DNA from: Corynebacterium humireducens NBRC 106098 = DSM 45392
GTDB lineage: Bacteria > Actinomycetota > Actinomycetes > Mycobacteriales > Mycobacteriaceae
DNA: 64,000 nt
Assembly: GCF_000819445.1 (NCBI RefSeq)
Contig: NZ_CP005286.1
Location: forward strand, 2,356,001 to 2,420,000
Direction: 5' to 3'
In this document: positions 16,252 through 24,949 of the stretch, piece by piece
Layout of the letters: each line of letters begins with the position of its first letter
Position numbering within the stretch: position 1 is the stretch's first letter
Notes under the pieces: generated by a model
The model's input: the letters and a program-made list of their open reading frames with translations, nothing else
The model's database searches: none
What the model was told of the DNA's origin: nothing
Position numbers and translations under genes: made by a program

Positions 16252-17475
16252 ATGACTGCTGAACAAATCAGGCCGGTCCCGCTCCCTGGTACCCAGCACT
16301 TCATCAACCCGAAGCAGATCCCTGCGGAACGCGACTTCGGCGCCCTCTCCGCCTTCGGGGCCACGGTGCGCTGGATGGGTGTGGCCGGCGCTGTGTTCAT
16401 GCTGATCATGGCGGTGTACCTCATCCTCGACGGTGCCCTCGGACTCGGCTCCACCGGCGTCGCACGACTCTTCGACCTGGCGACCAACCCCGTCATCGGC
16501 CTGCTCATCGGCATCCTCGCCACCGCCGCCATCCAGTCCTCCACCGCCGTGACCGCGCTGACCGTCACGGCCGTCGGCACCGGCGGCATCTCCTTGTCCG
16601 TGGCGATCCCCATCATCCTCGGCGCGAACATCGGCACGACGATCACGGCGTCGATAGTGGCGTTCAGCTACATCGGCGACCGGACCAGCTTCCGCCGCGC
16701 CTTCGCCTCGGCGTCGCTGCACACCTGGTTCAACACCCTGTTCGCGCTGGCCGCCTTCATCCTGGAACTGGCGTTCCAGCCGCTGAGCAGATTCGCCAAC
16801 ATCGTCTCCGGGTCGGTCGGCGGCGAGGACCCCTCCGACACCGGACGCGGCCTGTTCCAGCTCTACTCCCCGCTCATCGACGCCCTCGGCGTCGACGGCC
16901 TCCTCGGCTCACTGTTCGACCGCCGCCTGGCCGCCGTGCTGGCGATCCTGCTGGGCACCCTGCTGGTGCTCGCCGCGATCCGCATCATCAACGCGCAGCT
17001 GTCCGTGCTCACCGCCGCGACCACCCGCACCCTCCTGGAGCGTTCGTCCGGCGCCTCCGACGCCCTCGGCGTCACGTCCGGCACCCTGGTCACCATGGCC
17101 GTCAACGCCTCCTCGGTGACCGTCTCCTCCCTGCTGCCCTTCTCCGTGGCCCGCACCCTGACGATGCGTGAGGTCCTGTCCGTGACGCTCGGCGCCAACG
17201 TCGGCACCACGCTCATGGCCCTGCTCGCGGCCCTGGCCGTGCCGGGCCAGCTCGGTGTCCTGGCGGTGCAGGCGGCGCTCGTGCACGTGATCTTCAACGT
17301 GCTGGGCACCATGCTGGTGCTCGTCTTCCCGCCGCTGCGCGCCCGGATCATCGCCCTGGCGGAGCTCTCCGGACGGGTGGCCGCCCGCGGCTACTCCGTC
17401 GCGGCGGCGGCCATGGCCATGGGCTACTTCTTCATCCCCGCGCTGGTCATCCTCGTCTACTCGCTCGCGACCTGA
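16252..17475 (+). CDS. Na/Pi cotransporter family protein (PNaS family)
   Basis: This 407-residue membrane protein has the duplicated Na+/phosphate cotransporter repeat. The first copy holds TAAIQSSTAVTALTVTAVG and GANIGTTITAS; the second holds NASSVTVSSLLPFSVA and GANVGTTLMALLAA. QSSTA and GANIGTT are diagnostic. It probably imports phosphate with sodium, consistent with an organism that also carries an Mrp Na+ antiporter, but related proteins can act otherwise. ATG 16252 is chosen for its AAGGGG site. The stop lies 4 nt from the end of the convergent ABC operon. Confidence 0.9.
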   Translation: MTAEQIRPVPLPGTQHFINPKQIPAERDFGALSAFGATVRWMGVAGAVFMLIMAVYLILDGALGLGSTGVARLFDLATNPVIGLLIGILATAAIQSSTAVTALTVTAVGTGGISLSVAIPIILGANIGTTITASIVAFSYIGDRTSFRRAFASASLHTWFNTLFALAAFILELAFQPLSRFANIVSGSVGGEDPSDTGRGLFQLYSPLIDALGVDGLLGSLFDRRLAAVLAILLGTLLVLAAIRIINAQLSVLTAATTRTLLERSSGASDALGVTSGTLVTMAVNASSVTVSSLLPFSVARTLTMREVLSVTLGANVGTTLMALLAALAVPGQLGVLAVQAALVHVIFNVLGTMLVLVFPPLRARIIALAELSGRVAARGYSVAAAAMAMGYFFIPALVILVYSLAT

Positions 17476-17479
17476 CCGG

Positions 17480-18241
17480 TCAGGCATCGCGACGCTGCAG
17501 CACCACGACCCCCAGCACCCACGCCACCGCCGCCCACAGCAGGAAGTAGGCTCCCGCGCCGTGGATGTCCCAGGGCACCTCCTCCAGCGGGTGATCGGTG
17601 AGGAAGGACCGGAGGTTCTCGAACGGCAGGTAGGAACCGATCCGGTGCCCCACCCGGGGGATGAGTCGGAAGACCGCCTCCAGGCCCATGAACCAGATCA
17701 GCATGAGCGCCACCGTGCCGGCGGTCTGCCGCAGCAGCAGCGCCACCCCCTGACTGATCATCACCAGCATCGCGGCCGCCGCCGGGTAGACCCACATGAT
17801 CTCCTGCGCCGCGGCGTCCCGGAAGGGCCGGAACATCTCCCCCGCGGACGCCGGTGCCAGCCACTTCGCCAGGTAGAAGCCCACGACCACCACCACGAAC
17901 GTGAGCGCCGCCGCGAAGGCCGCGTAGAGCAGCAGCTTCGCCAGGGCGACGGTCCAGCGCCGCGGCACCGCCATGTAGGTGGCCGACTGCACGTGGTAGC
18001 GGTACTCGGTGGTCACGATCATGACCGCCTGGATCATGAGGACCGGGAAGCCGATGAGGTAGACCGTCGTCGCGGTCGCCGACGCCCACAGCGTGGGGAA
18101 CCCGCCCTCGGCGGGCAACGTGGTCGAGCCGGTGAGCGCCGCCCAGCCGAGCCCGATGAGGATGAACAGGAGGGTGGTCCACCAGAAGGACGCCGTCGTC
18201 CGGAGCTTGGTGAACTCCGCCGCCAGGATATTCAGGAACAC
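17480..18241 (-). CDS. ABC-2 type transporter permease
   Basis: A 253-residue membrane protein with six predicted helices, starting with LAAEFTKLRTTASFWWTTLL, a typical opening of ABC-2 permeases, and with MIQAVMIVTTEYRYHVQSAT in the middle. It is the membrane half of an exporter; the ATPase gene lies 6 nt upstream in the same operon. The GTG start at 18241 is weakly supported. Substrate is unknown; such pairs often export drugs, lantibiotics or lipids. Confidence 0.88.
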   Translation of the reverse strand: MFLNILAAEFTKLRTTASFWWTTLLFILIGLGWAALTGSTTLPAEGGFPTLWASATATTVYLIGFPVLMIQAVMIVTTEYRYHVQSATYMAVPRRWTVALAKLLLYAAFAAALTFVVVVVGFYLAKWLAPASAGEMFRPFRDAAAQEIMWVYPAAAAMLVMISQGVALLLRQTAGTVALMLIWFMGLEAVFRLIPRVGHRIGSYLPFENLRSFLTDHPLEEVPWDIHGAGAYFLLWAAVAWVLGVVVLQRRDA

Positions 18242-18247
18242 TGCTGT

Positions 18248-19159
18248 CTACTCCGCCTTCCGGGCCTGGTACTGGACGTCCTGTCCTGTCGAGTCCATGA
18301 ACGCCTCCTCCAGGGAGGCCTGCCGCAACGACAGTTCATGCAGCTGGAAACCCCCGGTGAAGGCGAGGGCCCCCACCTCCTCGGTGCTGCTGTCCGCGAC
18401 CTCGAGTCCGGGGCCGTGGGCCGGGGTGACCGTCAGCCCGGCGCGCCGCAGATGCTCCGCCAGCCCCGCCTGGTCCTCCGCACGGACGAGGACGGTCTGC
18501 GCGGAGTGCTCGCGGATGAACTCCTCCGTGGTGGTGTCGGCCACCAGTCGGCCCCGCCCGATGACGATGAGCCGGTCGGCGGTCAACGCCATCTCGGAGA
18601 GCAGGTGCGAGGAGATGAGCACCGTGCGCCCCTCCGCGGCGAGGGCGCGGAGCAGGCCCCGGACCCAGCGGATGCCCTCCGGGTCGAGCCCGTTGACCGG
18701 TTCGTCGAGCACGAGGATGCGGGGATCCCCGAGCAGCGCGGCCGCCAGGCCGAGGCGCTGCCCCATGCCCAGGGAGAACCCCCCGGTCTTCTTCTTCGCG
18801 ACGCCCGCGAGCCCCACCAGGTCCAGCACCTCGTCGACACGCGAGAGGGGAAGACCGTTCGACTGCGCCAGCCACCGGAGGTGGTTGGCGGCGGAACGGT
18901 TGGGGTGGACGGCCTTGGCGTCGAGAAGCGCGCCCACGACGGTGAGGGGGCGGCGGAGTTCACGGTAGGGACGGCGGTCGACGAGCGCGGTGCCGGAGGT
19001 GGGCGTGTCGAGGCCCACGATCATCCGCATGGTCGTCGACTTCCCTGCCCCGTTGGGGCCGAGGAAACCGGTGACGATCCCGGGCTGCACCCGGAACGAC
19101 AGGTCCTCCACCGCGCGGACCGGACCGTAGTCCTTGGTCAGCCCTTCAACGTGGATCAT
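18248..19159 (-). CDS. ABC transporter ATP-binding protein (ABC-2 exporter)
   Basis: The 303-aa nucleotide-binding protein carries Walker A (GFLGPNGAGKSTTMRM), the signature FSLGMGQRLGLAAALL, Walker B (RILVLDEPVNGLDPEG) and the H-loop ISSHLLSEM. The C-terminal 90 residues are the accessory domain found in DrrA/CcmA-type export ATPases. ATG 19159 is preferred over GTG 19177; CAGTGT lies 6 nt upstream as a weak leaderless -10, and GGAGG is too close to the start to act well. It pairs with the downstream permease. Confidence 0.92.
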   Translation of the reverse strand: MIHVEGLTKDYGPVRAVEDLSFRVQPGIVTGFLGPNGAGKSTTMRMIVGLDTPTSGTALVDRRPYRELRRPLTVVGALLDAKAVHPNRSAANHLRWLAQSNGLPLSRVDEVLDLVGLAGVAKKKTGGFSLGMGQRLGLAAALLGDPRILVLDEPVNGLDPEGIRWVRGLLRALAAEGRTVLISSHLLSEMALTADRLIVIGRGRLVADTTTEEFIREHSAQTVLVRAEDQAGLAEHLRRAGLTVTPAHGPGLEVADSSTEEVGALAFTGGFQLHELSLRQASLEEAFMDSTGQDVQYQARKAE

Positions 19160-19180
19160 GCCTCCACACTGCCACACGAC

Positions 19181-19693
19181 TCAGACGGACAGCCTGCGAA
19201 TTGCCTGAACAAGTTCCGGGAGTGACTCAGCGAACGCGGGCATGAGAGGAAGATCAGAAAGTTCTGAGAGCCGCACCCAGCGCAACTCCACCGACTCCTC
19301 GTTGGGGAACGTCCTCAGCGGGCCGCCGGTCGTCGTGCGGGCGATGACGGTGGTGTAGGTCCAGCCTCCCGCCAGTTCCGGCTGCGCCGGGTCCGCGGGG
19401 AAGGGGCCGGCCGTCACCTGCTCGTGGAGCACCTCGATGAGGGAGGGCTCGAGGGAGCACTCCTCGACCGTCTCCCGGACCGCAGCCTCCACCACGGTCT
19501 CGTGGGAGTCCCGCGCCCCACCAGGCAGGGCCCACGTGCCGCCGTTGTTCGTCCACAGTGCCCGGTGCTGCATGAGCACCAGCGGATCCCCCTCCCGGCC
19601 CTCCGCCGCCAGGAGCATCAGCCCGGCCGCCCCGAAACGACCCCACACCCTGGCGCCGGGACCTGCCGCCCAGCCGTTTCCGTCTCCGATCAT
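19181..19693 (-). CDS. NUDIX hydrolase
   Basis: This 170-residue protein has a recognisable Nudix box, GGARDSHETVVEAAVRETVE followed by ECSLE (G-x5-E-x7-R-E-x2-E-E; the usual Gly after E-E-x is Ser). WALPGGARDS precedes the box as in MutT-like enzymes. Members hydrolyse nucleoside diphosphates linked to another group, for instance oxidised nucleotides. The start at ATG 19693 is fixed by a TACTCT -10 box 7 nt upstream. It diverges from glnX. Confidence 0.9.
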   Translation of the reverse strand: MIGDGNGWAAGPGARVWGRFGAAGLMLLAAEGREGDPLVLMQHRALWTNNGGTWALPGGARDSHETVVEAAVRETVEECSLEPSLIEVLHEQVTAGPFPADPAQPELAGGWTYTTVIARTTTGGPLRTFPNEESVELRWVRLSELSDLPLMPAFAESLPELVQAIRRLSV

Positions 19694-19700
19694 GACCCCG

Positions 19701-19706
19701 AGAGTA
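19701..19706 (-). promoter_or_regulatory. Leaderless -10 box of the NUDIX gene
   Basis: On the minus strand TACTCT ends 7 nt before ATG 19693, with no ribosome-binding site between. Confidence 0.65.
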
Positions 19707-19758
19707 GTCCGCGCACAGGCCCCGGTGCGGGACATGGCGCAGGACACACTCAGCGGGT

Positions 19759-19764
19759 TATCAT
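19759..19764 (+). promoter_or_regulatory. Leaderless -10 box of the glnX-glnH-pknG operon
   Basis: TATCAT ends 6 nt before ATG 19771. This supports that ATG over the in-frame GTG at 19765 and suggests the operon starts with a leaderless message. Confidence 0.65.
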
Positions 19765-19770
19765 GTGTCA

Positions 19771-21375
19771 ATGACCGGCGCGACGGAGTCACCCGAGCCA
19801 GCGCAGCGAAACTCGGGGTCTCGAACTGAGCGTGCCCCGGGGGGAGAGCTCTCCGGCCCGACGGGCACCCTGCTGCACTACCGTCGCACCCGCCTGCGCA
19901 ACAGCACCCCGGGATCCACGCGGGCGTCGAAACGCACGCCCGTCGAGGATGACGGCGCCGACGTCCCCGAGGACACGCGCGACCACTGGCTCGACGAGGT
20001 CTCCTCCGACGAGGAGCACCGCCGCCGCGGCGCGATGGTCCGGGTGATGGACACCTTCGCGGTGCCGTACCTGTGGTTCCGCCGCATCTTCGCCTTCCTG
20101 GCCACCACACCGGGCAAGCTCGTGAGCATCACCGTGATCCTCTCCGTGGCGATCTTCGCGGCCGGCTGGTCGATGTCGCAGTCCTCCTCGTCCCGGCAGT
20201 CGGACCTGGACGTCCTGCTCACCACCACCGAGCCGATGAGTTACGCGGCGCACAACCTCTACACCTCGCTGTCGCTGGCGGACACGATCGCCACGACCGG
20301 TTTCGTGCAGGCCGGCGTCGAGTCGGCGGGCACCCGCGCCCGGTACAACGCCGCCATCGACCGGGCCATGGTCTCGGCGACGGAGTCCGCCGCGGGCCTC
20401 GACGTGCGGGACCGGGCGACGCTGCAGCTCATCTCCGACATCGAACGGCAGCTACCCATCTACACCGGCCTGGTGGAGACCGCGCGCATCAACAACCGCA
20501 TGGGCAACCCCGTGGGCGTGGCGTACATGGCGGAGGCCTCCTCCCTCATGCGTGAGGAGATCCTGCCCGCCGCCGCCACCCTCTTCGCCGCCACCTCCAG
20601 CGACGTCCGCGAGCAGCAGCACCAGCTCACCCGCCCCCAGTGGGTGCCGTTGTCGGGACTGTTCGCGGCGGTGTTCTTCCTGGTGGTCGCCCAATGGCTG
20701 CTGTGGCGGATGACCCGGCGCCGCCTCAACCGGGGCTTCCTCGCGGCGACGGCCCTCATGCTCGTGGCCATCGTGTGGGTGTCGGCGTCGAACTTCACCA
20801 CCTGGCAGGCCGGCACCCGTGGTTTCGCGGAGGCGTCGATGCCCTGGGACTCGCTCACCGCCTCCCGTATCCAGGCGCAGCAGGCCCGCACCCTGGAGAC
20901 GCTGTCGCTGGTGCGCCGCCAGTCGGTGGCCGACACCACCACCTCCTTCGAGGCGACGGCCGAGGCCGTCAACATCGCCCTCAACGACTTCGAGCAGGCG
21001 GAGGGCCACACCCCGCTGGCGTCCGGCGCCAACCGCGCGCAGATCGTGGAGGCCCGCACCGCCCTGGCCGACTGGCAGGCCGCCCACGACCGTTTCATCG
21101 TCGCGATGAACTCGGGCAGCTACCAGGAGGCCGTGCGCCTGGCCACGACGACGACCTTCGTGCCGGGTTCCCCGCCGACGGCCGCCGCCTCCTACGACCG
21201 CCTCGACGGTGCCCTCTCCCGCCTCATCGCCGACGCCCGCTCCTCCATGCGGGCCTTCATCAACGACGGCCTCACCGCCACCCAGCTCGTGTCCACCGCG
21301 GTACTGCTGCTCAGTGTCCTGGCGATCCTCGCGGTGTGGATCGGCGTGCGCCCGCGCCTGCAGGAGTACCTGTGA
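19771..21375 (+). CDS. glnX: GlnX: membrane protein linking GlnH to PknG
   Basis: This 534-residue protein has a polar cytoplasmic N-terminus of about 110 residues, then four membrane helices near 116-134, 290-312, 325-345 and 505-528. Two large alpha-helical extracytoplasmic segments lie between helices 1-2 and 3-4. In C. glutamicum GlnX transmits the Asp/Glu signal from the lipoprotein GlnH to the kinase PknG. Order (glnX-glnH-pknG) and spacing here match that operon; the stop overlaps the glnH ATG by 1 nt. I identify it mainly from context and topology. Confidence 0.88.
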   Translation: MTGATESPEPAQRNSGSRTERAPGGELSGPTGTLLHYRRTRLRNSTPGSTRASKRTPVEDDGADVPEDTRDHWLDEVSSDEEHRRRGAMVRVMDTFAVPYLWFRRIFAFLATTPGKLVSITVILSVAIFAAGWSMSQSSSSRQSDLDVLLTTTEPMSYAAHNLYTSLSLADTIATTGFVQAGVESAGTRARYNAAIDRAMVSATESAAGLDVRDRATLQLISDIERQLPIYTGLVETARINNRMGNPVGVAYMAEASSLMREEILPAAATLFAATSSDVREQQHQLTRPQWVPLSGLFAAVFFLVVAQWLLWRMTRRRLNRGFLAATALMLVAIVWVSASNFTTWQAGTRGFAEASMPWDSLTASRIQAQQARTLETLSLVRRQSVADTTTSFEATAEAVNIALNDFEQAEGHTPLASGANRAQIVEARTALADWQAAHDRFIVAMNSGSYQEAVRLATTTTFVPGSPPTAAASYDRLDGALSRLIADARSSMRAFINDGLTATQLVSTAVLLLSVLAILAVWIGVRPRLQEYL

Positions 21376-22451
21376 TGCGCCGTACCCTCGCCACCCTCGC
21401 CCTGCCCCTGTGCGCCGCACTCTTCCTCAGCGCCTGCTCCCTGCCGACGCTCGAGTTCCAGCGCTCCCCCGACGAGGGCCGTCCCGCCCTGCCGCCGCGT
21501 CCCGTCGCGCACGCCTACGGTCCGCCGATGCCCGCCGGCTCGCGGGTGGAGGAGCCCGGCGCGGAGGAACCCCGGGAGATCAACACGTGGGACGTCGTCG
21601 GCTCCCTGCGCCCCTACGAGGGGGAGCACGACCTCGCGTTGACGATCCCGCGGATCGTGGAGCGCGGCCGCATCATCGTCGGCGTCGACCAGTCGCAGAA
21701 CCTGCTCTCCTTCCGTGACGGCGTGTCCGGTGAGCTGCAGGGTTTCGAGGTCGATCTCGCCCGGGAGATCGCCCGCGACATCTTCGGCGACCCCGAGCGC
21801 GTGGACTTCCGTTTCGTCGAGTCCGCCAGCCGCATGGACGCGCTGGAGAGGCACGAGGTCGATCTGGTCATCCGTACGATGACCGTCACCCGCGCCCGCC
21901 AGCAGGACGTGAGCTTCTCGACGCCCTACCTCACCACCGACTCCCGCCTCCTGGTCATGCGCAACTCCGCCATCCAGAGCGTCGCCCAGCTGCCCGGCCG
22001 CACGGTGTGCGTCACCGACGGTTCGACCGCCCTGGAGAAGGCCCGCATGTACGCGCCGCAGTCGCGGATCCTCAAGACCCGGGGCTGGGCCGACTGCCTC
22101 GTCGCCCTGCAGCAGCACCAGGCCGACGCGATCCTCTCCGACGACACGATCCTCTCCGGCATCGCCGCGCAGGACCCCTACACGGAGATCGTCGGCGAGT
22201 CGCTGGCCTCCGAGTCCTACGCCGTCGCCGTGGCACGCAGCACCACGGGGCTCGACACCGACGGGCTCGTCCGGCAGATCAACGCCACCATCGAGCGCGT
22301 GCGTGACGACGGCACCTGGTGGCGCCTCTACGACCGCTGGTTCGCCGTCTACCTGGCCACCCCCGGCCCACCCGCCCTGAACTACCGCGCCGAGCCCCCG
22401 CCGGTGCCGCCCACGCCCCCTGAGACACCCGGAGAGGAGGAGACCCCGTGA
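21375..22451 (+). CDS. glnH: GlnH: amino-acid-binding lipoprotein sensor of the PknG pathway
   Basis: A 358-residue solute-binding protein family 3 member. The signal peptide MRRTLATLALPLCAALFLS is followed by the lipobox LSAC, so it is a lipoprotein on the outer face of the membrane. The binding fold is seen in IIVGVDQSQNLLSFRD, LQGFEVDLAREIARDIFGDP and later DAILSDDTILSGIAA. It has a Pro-rich C-terminal tail. In C. glutamicum and mycobacteria GlnH senses aspartate/glutamate and controls PknG rather than serving an importer; no permease lies nearby, which fits. Its end overlaps pknG by 4 nt. Confidence 0.93.
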   Translation: MRRTLATLALPLCAALFLSACSLPTLEFQRSPDEGRPALPPRPVAHAYGPPMPAGSRVEEPGAEEPREINTWDVVGSLRPYEGEHDLALTIPRIVERGRIIVGVDQSQNLLSFRDGVSGELQGFEVDLAREIARDIFGDPERVDFRFVESASRMDALERHEVDLVIRTMTVTRARQQDVSFSTPYLTTDSRLLVMRNSAIQSVAQLPGRTVCVTDGSTALEKARMYAPQSRILKTRGWADCLVALQQHQADAILSDDTILSGIAAQDPYTEIVGESLASESYAVAVARSTTGLDTDGLVRQINATIERVRDDGTWWRLYDRWFAVYLATPGPPALNYRAEPPPVPPTPPETPGEEETP

Positions 22452-24865
22452 AGGACCGCGACCTCCCGCCGCCGGAACTGCCGGACATGGACGACTCCCC
22501 CGGCACGCAGGCCGTCCACTTCGACCCCTTCGCCGACGACGAGGACGACGTCAACGACGCCGGCCTCGACGCCCTCATCGCCGACCTGGGCAACCTCCGC
22601 GACCAGCACGAGGCCCCGACGACGGCCACCGCAGCGGGCACCGTGCCGGGCGGTCTCACGACGGGACCGGCCACCGCCCCCACCGCGGCGGCGGTCCGGG
22701 ACGACACCTCCGCCCGCGCCCGGCAGGAGGCGCTGTCGACCTTCCGCGAACGCCGCGGCACACAACGCGGCGGCCGCACCGTCGCCGACGGCATGGTCGA
22801 CCTGCCGTTCATCCTGCCGGCCCAGCCGGAGGAGGCCCTGCAGGACCCCGCGGAGGCCGCGAAGAAGGGCATCCCCGCGCCGCACCTCAACCCCGGCGAC
22901 ATGGTGGCCGGGCAGTACGAGATCCTCGGCGTCATCGCCCACGGCGGCATGGGCTGGATCTACCTGGCCAACGACCATTTCGTGTCCGGGCGCCTCGTGG
23001 TGCTCAAGGGCATGCAGTCGGAGAAGTCGGCGGACGAGTTGGGCGCGGCCGTCGCCGAGCGGGAGTTCCTGGCGGACATCACGCACCCCGGGATCGTGAA
23101 GATCTTCAACTTCATCGACGACCCCCGCGTGCCCGGCGGCTTCATCGTGATGGAGTACGTGGGTGGGCCGTCGCTACGCAGCCACCGCAACAGCCACGAG
23201 AACCATGTCCTGCCCCTCGACCTGGCGATCGCGTACATCATCGAGGTGCTGCCCGCGCTCGACTACCTGCACTCCCGCGGCGTGGTCTACAACGACCTTA
23301 AGCCGGACAACATCATCGTCACGGAGGACCAGGTCAAGCTCATCGACCTCGGTGCCGTCTCCGGCATCGGCGCCTACGGCTTCATCTACGGCACCAAGGG
23401 CTTCCAGGCGCCCGAGGTCTCCTCCGAGGGTCCGAGCGTGTCCAGCGACATCTACACCATCGGCCGGACCCTCGCGTCGCTGACGATCCACATGCCCAAG
23501 GACGAGAACGGCGTCTACCTGCCGGGCCTGCCCAGCCCGTCGACGGAGCCGCTGTTCCGCAAGCACCTGAGCTTCTACCGCCTGCTCACGCGCGCCACCA
23601 ACCCCGACCCGACCCGCCGTTTCCGCGACATCTCCGAGCTGTCGACACAGCTCTACGGCGTGCTGCGTGAGGTCATCGCGATCCGCACGGGGCAGCAGTT
23701 CCCCGCGCAGCACTCGCTGTTCTCCCCGCAGCGTACGACCTTCGGCACGAAGCACCTGGTCTTCCGCACCGACCAGCTCATCGACGGCATCGACCGCACC
23801 GTGCGCATCACCTCCCCCGAAGTCGTCTCCGCGTTGCCCGCCCCGCTGATCGACCGCACCGACGTCGGTGCCGGCATGCTCTCCGGTTCCTCCTACACCG
23901 AGCCGCAGGAGGCGCTGGAGACGCTGCGCCAGGCGATGAAGACGCCCGAGTACGAGCAGTCCGCCGAGATCCCCCTCGGCGTCGTCCGCGCGATGCTGGA
24001 CCTGGGTTTCACCGGTCAGGCACGCACGTGGCTCTCCTCCCTCGAGGGGCGGCTGGGCCACGACTGGCGTTTCCAGTGGTACTCCGGCGTCACCGCCCTG
24101 CTTCTCGACGACTACGTGTCCGCCCAGAGGCACTTCGCGGAGGTCCTCAACATCCTCCCCGGCGAGGCCGCCCCCAAACTCGCCCTCGCCGCCGTCGACG
24201 AGCTCATCCTCCAGCAGCTCGGCCACCACCACAGCGCCCTCCTGCCCGAGAAGGTCGCCCGCGCCGCCTCCCTGCTCAGCGCCAGCCTCGACTCCGTCGA
24301 CCCCGAGGTCTTCGGCCAGATCAACCCCACCTGGGTCCACGTCTCCCAGGACCCGGCACACCTGCGCTTCAACGCCATGGGCCTCTACGGCCTGGTGTGG
24401 GCCACCAACCCCACCACCGTCTCCTCCGCCTTCGGACTCGCCCGCCAGCTCATGGCCGAGGACCAGATCGAGATGGCCGTCGCCGCCCTCGACCGCGTGC
24501 CCCAGGCCTCCCGCCACCACCGCATGGCGCAGCTGACCACCATCCTCCAGCTCATCTCGGGCACCCTCACCGAGTCCCGGATCCGCCGTGCGGCCCGGCG
24601 CCTCGAGGAGATCCCCACCAACGAGCCCCGCTTCCTCCAGATCAAGATCGCCGTCATGTCCGCGGGCCTCAACTTCCTCCGGGACGCCGACGTCGAGTCC
24701 GCCGCCTCCCCCAACGACCTCTTCGACTACCCCTTCACCCAGCGCGGCCTGCGCTACGGACTGTCCTACACCCTGCGGCAGCAGGCCCGGCAGGCCCCCT
24801 TCTCCCGGCACCGTTATGCGCTGGTGGACCTGGCGAACCAGGTGCGGCCGGTGACGTGGTTTTGA
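22448..24865 (+). CDS. pknG: Serine/threonine protein kinase PknG
   Basis: An 805-residue soluble kinase that in C. glutamicum phosphorylates OdhI and so relieves inhibition of 2-oxoglutarate dehydrogenase. The N-terminal 150 residues are polar and disordered in appearance, with acidic stretches. The kinase domain (about 155-420) has YEILGVIAHGGMGWIYLAND, Lys187 in VVLKGM, VVYNDLKPDN (Asp283; Asn in place of the usual Arg, typical of PknG) and IDLGAVS (Asp300). The C-terminal 350 residues are a TPR domain. The N-terminal rubredoxin CxxC pairs of M. tuberculosis PknG are absent; I see no cysteine in the whole protein. GTG start overlaps glnH. Confidence 0.97.
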   Translation: MKDRDLPPPELPDMDDSPGTQAVHFDPFADDEDDVNDAGLDALIADLGNLRDQHEAPTTATAAGTVPGGLTTGPATAPTAAAVRDDTSARARQEALSTFRERRGTQRGGRTVADGMVDLPFILPAQPEEALQDPAEAAKKGIPAPHLNPGDMVAGQYEILGVIAHGGMGWIYLANDHFVSGRLVVLKGMQSEKSADELGAAVAEREFLADITHPGIVKIFNFIDDPRVPGGFIVMEYVGGPSLRSHRNSHENHVLPLDLAIAYIIEVLPALDYLHSRGVVYNDLKPDNIIVTEDQVKLIDLGAVSGIGAYGFIYGTKGFQAPEVSSEGPSVSSDIYTIGRTLASLTIHMPKDENGVYLPGLPSPSTEPLFRKHLSFYRLLTRATNPDPTRRFRDISELSTQLYGVLREVIAIRTGQQFPAQHSLFSPQRTTFGTKHLVFRTDQLIDGIDRTVRITSPEVVSALPAPLIDRTDVGAGMLSGSSYTEPQEALETLRQAMKTPEYEQSAEIPLGVVRAMLDLGFTGQARTWLSSLEGRLGHDWRFQWYSGVTALLLDDYVSAQRHFAEVLNILPGEAAPKLALAAVDELILQQLGHHHSALLPEKVARAASLLSASLDSVDPEVFGQINPTWVHVSQDPAHLRFNAMGLYGLVWATNPTTVSSAFGLARQLMAEDQIEMAVAALDRVPQASRHHRMAQLTTILQLISGTLTESRIRRAARRLEEIPTNEPRFLQIKIAVMSAGLNFLRDADVESAASPNDLFDYPFTQRGLRYGLSYTLRQQARQAPFSRHRYALVDLANQVRPVTWF

Positions 24866-24949
24866 TTTTCCTCCCCTCTCCCTCCCCTCTCCCTCCCCGT
24901 TGACACGTGACTTTCCCCGCAGATCCCGGTTTCCCCAGGTCGCGCGGTG

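Noticed and set aside
24866-24899. Pyrimidine-rich CCCTCTCCCTCC repeats after pknG
   Set aside because: Short low-complexity sequence with no dyad symmetry or T-run; not a terminator and too short to call a functional repeat.
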